Source of the DNA: Psychrosphaera ytuae
GTDB lineage: Bacteria; Pseudomonadota; Gammaproteobacteria; Enterobacterales; Alteromonadaceae
DNA: 64,000 nucleotides
Direction of reading: 5' to 3'
Assembly (NCBI RefSeq): GCF_017638545.1
Contig: NZ_CP072110.1
Location: 1,612,001 to 1,676,000 of the forward strand
Made by a program: the position numbers and the translations under genes. Below the pieces are notes generated by a model. That model was not told the origin of the DNA, did no database searches, and saw nothing but the letters and a program-made list of their open reading frames with translations. This document shows positions 1 to 8,727 of this stretch, piece after piece (position 1 is the first letter of the stretch; each line of letters starts with the position of its first letter).

Positions 1-610
1 TGATGATCTTGCCTCTGGCCGTTCAACGTTTATGGTTGAAATGACAGAAACAGCAAACATTTTGCACAATGCGAGTGCTCACTCACTTGTATTGATGGAT
101 GAAATAGGCAGAGGTACTAGTACCTACGATGGTTTAAGTCTCGCCTGGGCAAGTGCTGAATATTTAGCAAGCAAAATCCAAGCTCTGACCTTATTTGCGA
201 CTCACTATTTTGAGCTTACAGAATTTGCAAATAACCACGAGGGTGTAATCAACCTTCACTTAGACGCACAGGAACACGGCGATGACATTGTTTTTATGCA
301 CGCTGTACAAACAGGCTCAGCAAGTAAAAGCTTCGGAATCCAAGTTGCCAAGTTAGCAGGCTTACCTTCTGAAGTATTAAACTTTGCCAAACATAAGCTG
401 CATGCACTTGAAGTTAGCCACAATGAAGAAGCAAAAAATAATGGCGTACTGGAGTCATCAACGACAACATCAGTACCTAATGGTCAGTTAAACTTGTTAG
501 ATTTGGAACGCCAGCAAGTGGTTGACATTATTCGTGGCACTGATTTGGATGACCTTTCTCCTCGCCAAGCATGGGATTTACTGAGCAAGATAAAGCATCA
601 ATTACAATAA
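1..610 (+). CDS. mutS: DNA mismatch repair protein MutS, C-terminal part (5' end outside window)
   Basis: This is the C-terminal ~200 residues of MutS, the ATPase that recognises mismatches and recruits MutL. The frame is open to the left edge (first full codon at base 2) and reads DDLASGRSTFMVEM, the conserved ATPase-domain run before Walker B. Walker B and the signature follow (LVLMDEIGRGTSTYDG), then the H-loop (LFATHYFEL). The extreme C-terminus (DDLSPRQAWDLLSKIKHQL) resembles the helix-turn-helix and tetramerisation tail of long gammaproteobacterial MutS. About 650 N-terminal residues lie outside the window. It ends 3 bp from a convergent gene, and no clear terminator separates them. The neighbouring rpoS block matches the classical mutS-rpoS linkage. 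Confidence 0.97.
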   Translation, partial: DDLASGRSTFMVEMTETANILHNASAHSLVLMDEIGRGTSTYDGLSLAWASAEYLASKIQALTLFATHYFELTEFANNHEGVINLHLDAQEHGDDIVFMHAVQTGSASKSFGIQVAKLAGLPSEVLNFAKHKLHALEVSHNEEAKNNGVLESSTTTSVPNGQLNLLDLERQQVVDIIRGTDLDDLSPRQAWDLLSKIKHQLQ

Positions 611-613
611 TTG

Positions 614-2032
614 CTAAGGAGGACTGGCTGATTGAAGCTCCGTCATCCTTGCAAAGACATAGTCCTCTTCACTCAAAAACAGCTCGGCCAATTTATTCTT
701 TTTGGCCGCACGCTCCATACCTTGATCAAATTGCTCTTTTAGTAATTTACCTTCTTCATTGTTATGAAAAAGTACATATAACGGCAGCGATGGATAAAAC
801 GGAGCAGACGGAAATTGCTCCATTAGTTCGCCTAAGTTGTAAGGGTAGTCAACTATAAGGTCAACTCGGTCGCTTTCAAATAGCTCATAGCATTTGGAAA
901 ACTCTGAATAATATATAAAAGCACGCTTGCTGGCTTCTCTTCTGACAAGTTCTATCGTCTCTGACGCACATACACTAAGGTTTAAATCACCCTGTTCAAA
1001 TCGCTCTAATATATCCTGTGACTTCGCGACTGATACAGCTTCAGATTCGTAATCGATATGATATTTAGAAGATAAATAACCTGAAGGAAGATTTTTGTAG
1101 GCTCCAACTAACATATCCGCTTTGCCGTTTTCAAAAAGCCTAACGGCGCGCACCCATTCGGTAGCTTCTTTTTCGACAACAGCTCTTCTGTGCATAGCGG
1201 TATCAACAATATCCCAGTAAACCCCAGAGCCATCTTGCTCAGTATATTCGGCCCAGTACCCTGAAACAGCTTTTACCTTTTCACGCTCAAACGCTACTTT
1301 CGTCGACTTATCTTCTAATAACCCATGTTTTTCCAATAACTCATCAATACGGCCTGAGCGCTTCATTTCATTTAATTGTTCTTCAAGCTTTTCTCTTAAG
1401 TGTCCGGCACCCGGAGATAAATAATGAAAATCATAGCGGCGATCGAGTTCGTGAACAATTGTGTGTGGGTTATCCCAAACCACTTTTGAAAAACCTATGT
1501 TAGTTGTCATAAACGAGGGAAGCCGGCCTTTCGAAACAACTTCCTCTACATTACTCGTCCAGCTTAGATCTGTTGCTGTAGCATTGGGAAAAAACTTTTT
1601 AATAAGTGGGGGAAACACCTGACCACCACGTGGATAACCAATGGCTGTAATAGAATCTAAAAAGCAATACCCACACTCACGTCTATCGGCAACATAAACA
1701 ACTTGATATTCGAACAGTGGAAATTGCACTCTAATCAACTCAGGAAAGTTTTGTTCGACTACGATATCTTTGGCTAGCACGCCAGATATTCTATTTTCTT
1801 GGGCCAAGTTTAGTTCTCGAGTCGCAGGTAGTGAAATAAAATCAATTTCGTAACCAATTTTTTGGTACGCCTCTACCAACAAATCTCGGACGTAATAACC
1901 TTGTTCAATAGGTGGGGGAGTGCGTAATGTGACTACATTTGGGGTGTTATTGGACTTGCCTACTACTTCATTACTGTTGGCTAACGCTGGCAATAATAAA
2001 AAAATTAATAACAGTTGCTTATAAATGTTCAC
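614..2032 (-). CDS. Periplasmic solute-binding protein with two tandem SBP_bac_3-like domains
   Basis: The 472-residue product begins with a signal peptide (hydrophobic residues ~5-20, ending LPALANS). Two halves follow, each resembling a family 3 amino-acid-type binding protein. The first (~30-245) starts VVTLRTPPPIEQGYYVRDLL; the second (~255-465) starts VKAVSGYWAEY and contains the recurring pattern of a low-complexity loop then YPYNLGELM. No permease or ATPase gene is adjacent, so a free periplasmic sensor or scavenger role is as likely as transport. The start codon is GTG with only a weak GAG upstream; no better start is visible before the signal peptide. It sits between mutS and rpoS, convergent with mutS. 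Substrate unknown. Confidence 0.75.
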   Translation of the reverse strand: MNIYKQLLLIFLLLPALANSNEVVGKSNNTPNVVTLRTPPPIEQGYYVRDLLVEAYQKIGYEIDFISLPATRELNLAQENRISGVLAKDIVVEQNFPELIRVQFPLFEYQVVYVADRRECGYCFLDSITAIGYPRGGQVFPPLIKKFFPNATATDLSWTSNVEEVVSKGRLPSFMTTNIGFSKVVWDNPHTIVHELDRRYDFHYLSPGAGHLREKLEEQLNEMKRSGRIDELLEKHGLLEDKSTKVAFEREKVKAVSGYWAEYTEQDGSGVYWDIVDTAMHRRAVVEKEATEWVRAVRLFENGKADMLVGAYKNLPSGYLSSKYHIDYESEAVSVAKSQDILERFEQGDLNLSVCASETIELVRREASKRAFIYYSEFSKCYELFESDRVDLIVDYPYNLGELMEQFPSAPFYPSLPLYVLFHNNEEGKLLKEQFDQGMERAAKKNKLAELFLSEEDYVFARMTELQSASPP

Positions 2033-2096
2033 TAAACTTTAACTCGGTTTCTAACAATTAGAGAATAAGTACCTCTATTGGACGCCTGAGTTTAAC

Positions 2097-2124
2097 AAAA
2101 AAAAGCTCGCAACTGCGAGCTTTT
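2097..2124 (-). terminator. Rho-independent terminator after rpoS
   Basis: A 10-bp stem (AAAAGCTCGC / GCGAGCTTTT) with a 4-nt AACT loop. Read on the minus strand it is followed by a run of eight T. It lies 31 bp after the rpoS stop codon and separates rpoS from the binding-protein gene. Confidence 0.85.
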
Positions 2125-2154
2125 TACCTAATACAAGAACTACTAATAATCAGG

Positions 2155-3141
2155 TTACATTTCTTCAACTTGAAATAAGGATTCCATATTTAATCCTTCA
2201 TGTAGAGCCATGTCTTTTAGTCGACGAAGCGCTTCAACTTGGATCTGACGAACACGCTCGCGAGTTAGACCGATTTCCTTGCCAACATTCTCTAGGGTTG
2301 ATGGTTCATAGCCTAACAATCCAAAGCGACGTGCTAGTACTTCGCGTTGTTTTGGATTGAGTTGTTCTAACCAACTGACGATGTTGTTGTTTATGTCATC
2401 ATTAGTCGTTGTATGCTCTGGCCCTTTGCCACGCTCATCAGCAATCACATCCAGTAAAACTTTGTCAGAATCACCACCAATTGGTGTGTCAACTGAGCTG
2501 ATACGCTCATTGAGGCGAAGCATTTTTGAAACGTCTTCAACAGGTTTGTCTAGCTGTGCAGCGATTTCTTCTGCAGTAGGCTCGTGGTCCAACTTTTGGG
2601 CGAGCTCTCTAGCGGTTCTTAAATAAACGTTTAACTCTTTTACTACATGAATAGGCAATCGGATCGTGCGTGTTTGATTCATAATCGCGCGTTCGATGGT
2701 TTGACGGATCCACCAAGTTGCATAAGTCGAAAAGCGGAACCCACGTTCAGGATCAAATTTTTCAACGGCGCGAATTAGACCTAAGTTACCTTCTTCGATT
2801 AGATCAAGTAACGCTAAGCCTCTGTTGTTATAGCGACGAGCTATTTTAACAACCAGTCTTAAGTTACTTTCAATCATACGTTTGCGAGAGGCTTCACAGC
2901 CTTTCAATGCCTTACGAGCAAAATATACTTCTTCTTCCGCTGTAAGTAATGGTGAGAAACCAATTTCACTAAGATAGATTTGGGTTGCATCTAAGTTCTT
3001 TGGCTGTTCAGCTTTTAGCACGACTTCCTCGTCTTTGTCACTCTCTTGAGTGTCATTGACTTCATTGATATCGCTTGATTCAAAGTCGACATCTGCTTTT
3101 ACTGTGCTTTCTTCCACTTCGTGTACAAGTTCTTGACTCAT
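2155..3141 (-). CDS. rpoS: RNA polymerase sigma factor RpoS (sigma-38)
   Basis: General stress and stationary-phase sigma factor. The start at 3141 (MSQELVHEVEE) gives 328 residues, normal for RpoS, and has a perfect AGGAGG six bases upstream; an in-frame upstream ATG (3174) would add 11 residues without such a site. After an acidic N-terminus come region 1.2 (ATQIYLSEIGFSPLLTAEEE), region 2 (RLVVKIARRYNNRGLALLDLIEEGNLGLIRAVEKFDPERGF with the YATWWIRQTIERA core), region 3, and region 4 with the helix-turn-helix (TLENVGKEIGLTRERVRQIQ). It follows nlpD by 56 bp. In enterobacteria the main rpoS promoter lies inside nlpD, so the same is plausible here (inference). It ends at a strong hairpin terminator. 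Confidence 0.98.
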   Translation of the reverse strand: MSQELVHEVEESTVKADVDFESSDINEVNDTQESDKDEEVVLKAEQPKNLDATQIYLSEIGFSPLLTAEEEVYFARKALKGCEASRKRMIESNLRLVVKIARRYNNRGLALLDLIEEGNLGLIRAVEKFDPERGFRFSTYATWWIRQTIERAIMNQTRTIRLPIHVVKELNVYLRTARELAQKLDHEPTAEEIAAQLDKPVEDVSKMLRLNERISSVDTPIGGDSDKVLLDVIADERGKGPEHTTTNDDINNNIVSWLEQLNPKQREVLARRFGLLGYEPSTLENVGKEIGLTRERVRQIQVEALRRLKDMALHEGLNMESLFQVEEM

Positions 3142-3197
3142 AGTACGCCTCCTATCGACATTGCTCGTAGGCATGTCAGGTTAACGATCTATGCTTA

Positions 3198-4043
3198 TCA
3201 CCGTTTTGGCAGGTATTTGAGAGGATTGACGGTTCGACCACGAAATCGGATTTCAAAGTGCAATTTGACTTTATCGGTTCCAGAGTCGCCCATTTCCGCT
3301 ATCAATTGACCTGCTTTAACCCAATCCTGCTCTTTCACTTTAAGAACACGATTGTGGGCATAAGCACTCAAATAATCATTGTTGTGTTTGATAATAATTA
3401 AATTACCAAACCCTCTTAGCGCACTACCTGCGTAAACCACTTTGCCATCTGCTGCGGCAAGAATGGGATCGCCTTTTTGGCCTCCGAAATCGATTCCTTT
3501 ATTTCCGTTTTCCCTAGTGGAATAGGTATCGATAATTTTTCCGTTGCTAGGATAACGCCAGTGGCGAACCTTGCTTGGAAACGAATCATTTTTTACTTCT
3601 TTTTTAACGTTTTGCGTTACCGATTTTTTTGTTTTTTGATCCGCTTGTTTTTTACCGTACTCCTCTGATTTTTCTTTTGCAATAGTTTTTTTATTAAATT
3701 TTTGATTTGTATTTGAATTAGAAACAGCAGCCTTTGATTTTTGATATTTAACGGATTTTGCGACTTTTTGCGATAAAGCTATCTTCTGACCCGGGTATAT
3801 TGCATAGGGCTTTTTGATATTGTTCATCTGTGCCAGCAACCTAAAATCGATGCCAGCGCGCCACGCAATCGAGTATAAAGTTTCGCCTTTTTTGACGGTA
3901 TAAAAATCGGAATCGAGAGAATTCCTGTGGCTTTCTGAATAAGGGCTGTGGCTTTGGTCTATCTGGACAATAGGCGCAGGGTACTTCCGAGTGGAGCACC
4001 CAACAATCATTAATAAAAATAAACCAACAACAACTAGTTTCAT
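3198..4043 (-). CDS. nlpD: Murein hydrolase activator NlpD (LysM + degenerate M23 domain lipoprotein)
   Basis: Outer-membrane lipoprotein that activates the division amidase AmiC. From the ATG at 4043 it is 281 residues with a signal ending in the lipobox IVGC (Cys16). A LysM domain spans ~48-92 (YTVKKGETLYSIAWRAG ... YPGQKIAL). A Lys/Asn-rich linker follows, then an M23/LytM domain (~170-275). The first metal-ligand His is replaced (NKGIDFGG) and the last motif reads LHFEIR rather than HxH, which fits NlpD as a non-enzymatic activator. The start codon shares one base with the yqaA stop (TAATG), so translation is probably coupled. An upstream in-frame start inside yqaA would spoil the signal peptide. 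Confidence 0.95.
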   Translation of the reverse strand: MKLVVVGLFLLMIVGCSTRKYPAPIVQIDQSHSPYSESHRNSLDSDFYTVKKGETLYSIAWRAGIDFRLLAQMNNIKKPYAIYPGQKIALSQKVAKSVKYQKSKAAVSNSNTNQKFNKKTIAKEKSEEYGKKQADQKTKKSVTQNVKKEVKNDSFPSKVRHWRYPSNGKIIDTYSTRENGNKGIDFGGQKGDPILAAADGKVVYAGSALRGFGNLIIIKHNNDYLSAYAHNRVLKVKEQDWVKAGQLIAEMGDSGTDKVKLHFEIRFRGRTVNPLKYLPKR

Positions 4044-4627
4044 TAACTCACTTGTTTGTAAATTAGATAAAATACAATTAAGCCGACAACAGCCCAACCA
4101 ATAGCATCGACATACTGACGAAGCTTTTGTTCCATTTTTTCTCCGCCAAAGTACAAGATCCCTGCAACTAAAAAGAACCGCATACCTCGACCGATCGCAG
4201 ATGCAATAACAAATGGCCAGAATGTCATGGCTAACATGCCTGCACTGACAGTAAATAATTTATATGGAATTGGCGTAAAACCCGCCAAAAACACGATCCA
4301 CACGCCATATTTGTCAAAATAACCCACAATTGCAGCAAACTTATCTTGATAATTCATCATTTCAATAAATGGTAACACCACAGGCTCGTACAGGAATGCT
4401 CCCAAAAAATAACCGACGATTCCGCCAATTACTGACGCGATTGTAGTAATTGACGCTAGGTACCAAGCTTTTTGGCGCTGACTTATCACCATCGGAGCGA
4501 GCATAACGTCGGGTGGGATAGGAAAAAACACCGACTCAGAAAAGGTCAATAAAGCTAAATAAAACGTCGCATATTTATGTTTTGCCCAACGAATACATGC
4601 ATCGTACAACTGAGTAAACACTTTCAT
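4043..4627 (-). CDS. yqaA: YqaA-type DedA/VTT family membrane protein
   Basis: A 194-residue polytopic membrane protein of the SNARE-associated (VTT/DedA) superfamily. Visible family features are the N-terminal re-entrant segment with FSESVFFPIPPDVMLAP, the glycine-rich ASVIGGIVGYFLG, and the second conserved AGFTPIPYKLFTVSAGM with its Pro and Lys. At least four hydrophobic stretches are present. DedA proteins are linked to lipid carrier handling and envelope integrity, but the exact role of YqaA is not settled. It lies between pcm and nlpD with TAATG junctions at both ends, a frequent arrangement in Vibrio and Alteromonadales (from memory). Confidence 0.85.
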   Translation of the reverse strand: MKVFTQLYDACIRWAKHKYATFYLALLTFSESVFFPIPPDVMLAPMVISQRQKAWYLASITTIASVIGGIVGYFLGAFLYEPVVLPFIEMMNYQDKFAAIVGYFDKYGVWIVFLAGFTPIPYKLFTVSAGMLAMTFWPFVIASAIGRGMRFFLVAGILYFGGEKMEQKLRQYVDAIGWAVVGLIVFYLIYKQVS

Positions 4628-5265
4628 TACATAGTATCTCCAGCGACCAAAGGAACAAACTTTACCGCCTCGTGAATGGTTTCGATAAACTCACCGTTGC
4701 GTTTTACAACTGTGACTAATTTTTGCTGTGTTGTGCCGACTGGAATAACTAAGATGCCTCCTTCGGCAAGTTGCTCTTTTAATGCAACAGGGATGCTGTC
4801 AGGTGCCGCCGTAACAATAATTGCATCAAATGGCGCTTTCGACTGCCAACCTTGCCACCCATCACCGTGTTTCATTTGAACATTATAGATATCAAGACTT
4901 TGTAAACGACGCTTAGCAACGAGTTGTAAGTGACGGATACGCTCAACTGAAAAAACCTTGTCAAACACGCGTCCTAAAATGGCCGCTTGATAACCAGAAC
5001 CCGTACCAATTTCCAAAACATTAGTAGTGACTCCGTGGTCTACTAATAACTGAGTCATTTTACCGACAATGTATGGCTGAGAGATCGTTTGACCATTACC
5101 AATAGGTAACGCAGTGTTTTCATAGGCCTTGTGCGCTAAAATTTGCTCAACAAATTGGTGACGAGGTACCGATGCAATTGCCTCTAACACTTTGGCGTTA
5201 GTTATACCAAGTCCTTGTAATTGTGAAGCTAGAGCTCCTCCGCTTCGCGCAAATTGATTGTTCAT
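4627..5265 (-). CDS. pcm: Protein-L-isoaspartate O-methyltransferase
   Basis: Repairs age-damaged proteins by methylating L-isoaspartyl residues with S-adenosylmethionine. The 212 residues match the usual Pcm length. The substrate loop region HKAYENTALPIGNGQTISQPYIV and the SAM-binding glycine motif VLEIGTGSGYQAAILG are both clear, followed by the post-motif VERIRHL and DAIIVTAAPD. It lies 1 bp after surE and shares its stop with the yqaA start (TAATG), as in the conserved surE-pcm-nlpD-rpoS stress-survival cluster. Confidence 0.96.
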   Translation of the reverse strand: MNNQFARSGGALASQLQGLGITNAKVLEAIASVPRHQFVEQILAHKAYENTALPIGNGQTISQPYIVGKMTQLLVDHGVTTNVLEIGTGSGYQAAILGRVFDKVFSVERIRHLQLVAKRRLQSLDIYNVQMKHGDGWQGWQSKAPFDAIIVTAAPDSIPVALKEQLAEGGILVIPVGTTQQKLVTVVKRNGEFIETIHEAVKFVPLVAGDTM

Positions 5266-5266
5266 A

Positions 5267-6016
5267 CTACTTTATTTTATCTACCCAAGAGGCGACAGAA
5301 TCCATACTCGAATATGCTGTCATATCAATACTTAACGGAGTAATAGACACATTTCCGTTGCTTACGGCATGAAAGTCAGTTCCGACTCCCGCATCCAATT
5401 CTTTTCCGAGTTTGCCGTACCAGTATATATCACGCCCCCAAGGATCTTGTTCCTTGGTCATGACTTCTGCTTTGTGACGACGACCCAATCGAGTCACTTC
5501 AAACCCGCGAATTTGATCATACGGTAAATCGGGGACATTTACATTTAAAATTCGGTCTGATGCCAAAGGGTTAGCTTGTAAGTGTTTTACAATTTTTTGA
5601 GCGACTAAAGCCGCAGCGTGCATGTTGTCTTCACTTTTAGACACTAGTGACATAGCTATGGCTGGTAAGCCTAAGTGGCGTCCTTCAGCTGCTGCAGAGA
5701 CAGTCCCAGAATAAAAGGTGTCGTCTCCGAGATTGGCACCATGATTAATACCCGCAACTACCATATCAGGTGGCTCTGGCATAAGCTGGTTTATTGCCAG
5801 ATGAACACAATCAGTAGGAGTACCGTTAACACTATAAAAGCCGTTTTTGTGCTGTTGTACTCGTAATGGATTTGTCAGCGTCAATGCACTACTTGCACCA
5901 CTCAAGTTTCTATCTGGTGCAACAACCGTTACCTCGGCGACCTGTTTTATCGCTTCGTGTAAGGATTCTAATCCTGGTGCAAAGACACCATCGTCATTAC
6001 TTAACAATATTCTCAT
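5267..6016 (-). CDS. surE: 5'/3'-nucleotidase SurE
   Basis: Metal-dependent nucleoside monophosphatase and exopolyphosphatase of the stationary-phase survival cluster. I place the start at 6016 (MRILLSNDDGVFAPG, the canonical SurE N-terminus), giving 249 residues; AGGAAAG lies 7 bases upstream. The upstream in-frame start at 6055 would overlap truD. Metal-site elements are visible: tandem Asp in SNDDG, PDRNLSGASSALT, and VAGINHGANLGDD. Confidence 0.96.
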   Translation of the reverse strand: MRILLSNDDGVFAPGLESLHEAIKQVAEVTVVAPDRNLSGASSALTLTNPLRVQQHKNGFYSVNGTPTDCVHLAINQLMPEPPDMVVAGINHGANLGDDTFYSGTVSAAAEGRHLGLPAIAMSLVSKSEDNMHAAALVAQKIVKHLQANPLASDRILNVNVPDLPYDQIRGFEVTRLGRRHKAEVMTKEQDPWGRDIYWYGKLGKELDAGVGTDFHAVSNGNVSITPLSIDMTAYSSMDSVASWVDKIK

Positions 6017-6035
6017 TATCGACTTTCCTGTTCGA

Positions 6036-7076
6036 TTAATCTCTAAAGTTAACACACTCTCTCAAAACAGAAGTTGCAAACGCACCACTTGGTAAATCAA
6101 AACTTACGATGACATCTTCCCCATCAACCTTCCACTCCATATTTAATGGAAAAAGTTGTATTGCCCTGCGCTGAAACTCCAATCCTTGCTCAATAAGCAA
6201 TTGTTGCCAAAGTGGATGCTCGTCGAGCACCTTAGCCTCTAATTCGGCGGCATCTGATTGACTTGGGTTGTCACCCTTGCCGAACATTGGCGCTGATAAA
6301 TATATATCCCGTTCGGATAACCGCTTAAGCACAGTCGCATCAATTTCATCGGTAAAGTATGAATTTGAACCTGCTAAGATAAATGTATCACCACTTATTG
6401 GCGTAGAAAAACACTGCTGATTTATTCGGGCACTGACAACTTCGTTAAACAAATACGAACGAGCGGCCGAGAGCGCAAATCCTTTGATTTTTTTGTCGCG
6501 AATTGGCTCGCCTTCGGACCAGCGATTTGCCCAATTTAAATTATTGCCGTTAAAGCCAAATCTCTGTAAACCAAAGTAATTAGGTACACCATGAGCTTTA
6601 ACAACAGCCAATCGACGCAATAAGTCATCAATCATGCCGACTTGTTTCAAACGAATATCAAAATGGTTACCCGCTAATGCGCCTACTTTCAATTTTTTCA
6701 AATGGCGACGGGTCTCGATGATTTTAACGTTTTCGTTTTCTACCTGGCTAAGATCGATGTCTGAATTCACGTTTGCTTGAATCGAAAACCATTGGCGCGA
6801 CACAGATTGTTTGTCTTTAAGACCCGCGTAACCGACATCTCTCAATCGCTTGCCCAATACTTTCGCAAGATGCTGGCAGACTTGTTGAGTATTCAGCTCA
6901 CGCTTCTCGATTAAAATAAAAAGGTTTTCACCATCACCAGTAAGCTCAAACGGTAATTGTTCAGTGACAACAAAATCTTCTGGCAATGCTTTAAATACTG
7001 CATCAGCTTCAGGCTTGCCATTTAAATAGGCCCAGTGAGACAAGTCCCAGTCTTTAAAATGTGGAGAGTCTGTCAT
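6036..7076 (-). CDS. truD: tRNA pseudouridine(13) synthase TruD
   Basis: Converts U13 to pseudouridine in tRNA-Glu. The 346 residues match the family. The catalytic Asp lies in GLKDK (Asp88), preceded by the conserved FVVTEQLPFELTGDGEN segment and followed by the TRUD insertion domain (PNYFGLQRFGFNGNNL, AARSYLFNEVVSARI). It lies 1 bp downstream of ispF and 19 bp upstream of surE, the usual ispD-ispF-truD-surE order. Confidence 0.96.
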   Translation of the reverse strand: MTDSPHFKDWDLSHWAYLNGKPEADAVFKALPEDFVVTEQLPFELTGDGENLFILIEKRELNTQQVCQHLAKVLGKRLRDVGYAGLKDKQSVSRQWFSIQANVNSDIDLSQVENENVKIIETRRHLKKLKVGALAGNHFDIRLKQVGMIDDLLRRLAVVKAHGVPNYFGLQRFGFNGNNLNWANRWSEGEPIRDKKIKGFALSAARSYLFNEVVSARINQQCFSTPISGDTFILAGSNSYFTDEIDATVLKRLSERDIYLSAPMFGKGDNPSQSDAAELEAKVLDEHPLWQQLLIEQGLEFQRRAIQLFPLNMEWKVDGEDVIVSFDLPSGAFATSVLRECVNFRD

Positions 7077-7077
7077 C

Positions 7078-7557
7078 TTATAATCCAGTTAGTAACACTG
7101 CAGCTTGTACGGCAATGCCCTCTTTTCGGCCCTCAAACCCCAACTTTTCAGTGGTTGTTGCTTTAACTGACACGCGATCCGCATCAATCCCTAAGTCTTC
7201 AGCCAAAATCTGTCTCATGGCAATTATATGCGGTGCCATTTTAGGAGCTTGAGCAATAATCGTGATGTCACAGTTACCAACTTCATACCCTTTGTCTTTG
7301 ATTAGGTTGTTAACGTGGCGCAATAAAATACGGCTGTCGATATTTTCATACTGGTCTGCGTCATCGGGAAAATGTTTACCTATGTCGCCCATAGCGAGTG
7401 CACCTAACATTGCATCACATAGGGCATGAATCGCCACATCGCCATCTGAGTGTGCTAAAAAACCTTGCTCGTATGGAATTTTGACTCCCGCAAGCACTAT
7501 CGGTCCTTCACCGCCAAACTTGTGGACATCAAATCCAGTTCCAATTCTAATGTTCAT
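7078..7557 (-). CDS. ispF: 2-C-methyl-D-erythritol 2,4-cyclodiphosphate synthase
   Basis: Fifth enzyme of the MEP isoprenoid pathway. The ATG at 7557 (MNIRIGTGFDVHKF) gives 159 residues, the typical size, and has AAAGAG about 8 bases upstream; a GTG three codons earlier is in frame but poorly placed. The zinc ligands in FDVH, the AHSDGDVAIHALCDAMLGA run and the KATTTEKLGFEGRKEGI signature are all present. It overlaps the 3' end of ispD by 11 bp, so the two are co-translated. Confidence 0.97.
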   Translation of the reverse strand: MNIRIGTGFDVHKFGGEGPIVLAGVKIPYEQGFLAHSDGDVAIHALCDAMLGALAMGDIGKHFPDDADQYENIDSRILLRHVNNLIKDKGYEVGNCDITIIAQAPKMAPHIIAMRQILAEDLGIDADRVSVKATTTEKLGFEGRKEGIAVQAAVLLTGL

Positions 7558-8326
7558 TATTTTCACTCTTTAAATAAAATTCGGCCAACAACAAATCGTC
7601 AGGGACCGTTATCTTTATGTTTTTGGGACTCGATTCGATAATGTCGACATCAAATCCACACAATTCTAGTGCTGAAGCTTCGTCAGTCACTCGGCCATCC
7701 AACTGCCCTTTATCATTGGTCAACTCGGTTAATGCACTGGATAACTCTGATAGTTTACAACACTGAGGGGTAAATGCGTGCCAGAGTTGATTGCGGCTCA
7801 CTGTGTGATCAATTTGTTCACCTGCTACAGACGCTCCAGTGGATTGGATGAAGTCTTGAGAATACGCGTGTTTCTTTGTTCGTTTCATAGTGTCTTTAAC
7901 CGGCATTCCCAATATGGCATTTCGTTGCGATGTTTGGGCTTGCTTAATGAGGTTTAAAACATCTCGTTTATCGACACAAGGTCTTGCCGCATCATGCACC
8001 AAGATCCAATCGTTCCCTTTACCTTTAGCCCAGTTTACAGCATTGGCGACACTGTCAGCGCGCTCTTTACCACCGTCGACTACGACGACCTTTGGATGAG
8101 AAGCGATAGGAAGTTGGTTAAAGTAAGGATCGGTTTTTGAAATTGCGATCACTACGTTTTGAACACAGTCCAATGACAAAAATTTATTAACGGTATGTTC
8201 TAAAACTGTTTGACCTAACAATGAGAGATATTGTTTGGGCTGACTCGCCCCCATACGACTGCCAACACCAGCAGCAGGAATGGCAACAATTACATTAGGC
8301 AAGATAGAGTCGGTTTTCTGCGACAT
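7547..8326 (-). CDS. ispD: 2-C-methyl-D-erythritol 4-phosphate cytidylyltransferase
   Basis: Third MEP-pathway enzyme, forming CDP-methylerythritol. The nucleotide-binding motif AIPAAGVGSRMGASQPKQYL starts at ~14; VHDAARPCV and the C-terminal VTDEASALE ... NIKITVPDDLLLAE are typical. At 259 residues it is ~20 longer than E. coli IspD. Part of the excess is a loop of about 18 residues after VKDTMKR (HAYSQDFIQSTGASVAGE). It lies 43 bp after ftsB, as in many gammaproteobacteria. Confidence 0.96.
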   Translation of the reverse strand: MSQKTDSILPNVIVAIPAAGVGSRMGASQPKQYLSLLGQTVLEHTVNKFLSLDCVQNVVIAISKTDPYFNQLPIASHPKVVVVDGGKERADSVANAVNWAKGKGNDWILVHDAARPCVDKRDVLNLIKQAQTSQRNAILGMPVKDTMKRTKKHAYSQDFIQSTGASVAGEQIDHTVSRNQLWHAFTPQCCKLSELSSALTELTNDKGQLDGRVTDEASALELCGFDVDIIESSPKNIKITVPDDLLLAEFYLKSENNEH

Positions 8327-8369
8327 AATAATAAGTTAGACCTTTAATCGTAGCCAAAAGAGCGCTGAT

Positions 8370-8663
8370 TTAGCGTTCTTCAGGTGACTTTTCGGACGGG
8401 ATTAAACGAAAAAACGTCTCGTTTTCTCTGATCATGCCCAACTCGTTGCGGGCTCGTTCTTCTATGCCCTCTAAGCCGACTTTCAAATCCTTCACGTCCG
8501 CTGATAATAACTCATTGCGTTTTAACAATTCGTCATTGTCTTGTTTGAGTTGAGTGACGGCTTCGCGTTTTTCTTTGTAAAACTGCATGCCATTGTGACC
8601 GGCAATAAGTCTCGCGATCAACAACACGGCAGAAATCATCAAAATGATATTAAACAGCTTCAC
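8370..8663 (-). CDS. ftsB: Cell division protein FtsB
   Basis: Small bitopic division protein that joins FtsQ and FtsL and signals to the FtsWI septal synthase. The 97 residues show a short cytoplasmic N-terminus, one transmembrane helix (~4-21), then a periplasmic coiled coil rich in Lys/Glu/Leu heptads (REAVTQLKQDNDELLKRNELL) and the conserved end IEERARNELGMIRENETFFRLI. Its position directly upstream of ispD-ispF matches E. coli. Confidence 0.94.
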   Translation of the reverse strand: MKLFNIILMISAVLLIARLIAGHNGMQFYKEKREAVTQLKQDNDELLKRNELLSADVKDLKVGLEGIEERARNELGMIRENETFFRLIPSEKSPEER

Positions 8664-8727
8664 GAATTACCTCAGCACCAATTAGATAGGGCTATTATGC
8701 AAACCTATGTGGCTAAGTGGAAGACCT

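Noticed and set aside
571..858. 95-aa plus-strand ORF running from the end of mutS into the binding-protein gene
   Set aside because: It starts inside mutS in another frame and is antisense to the binding protein; no homology or ribosome site is evident.
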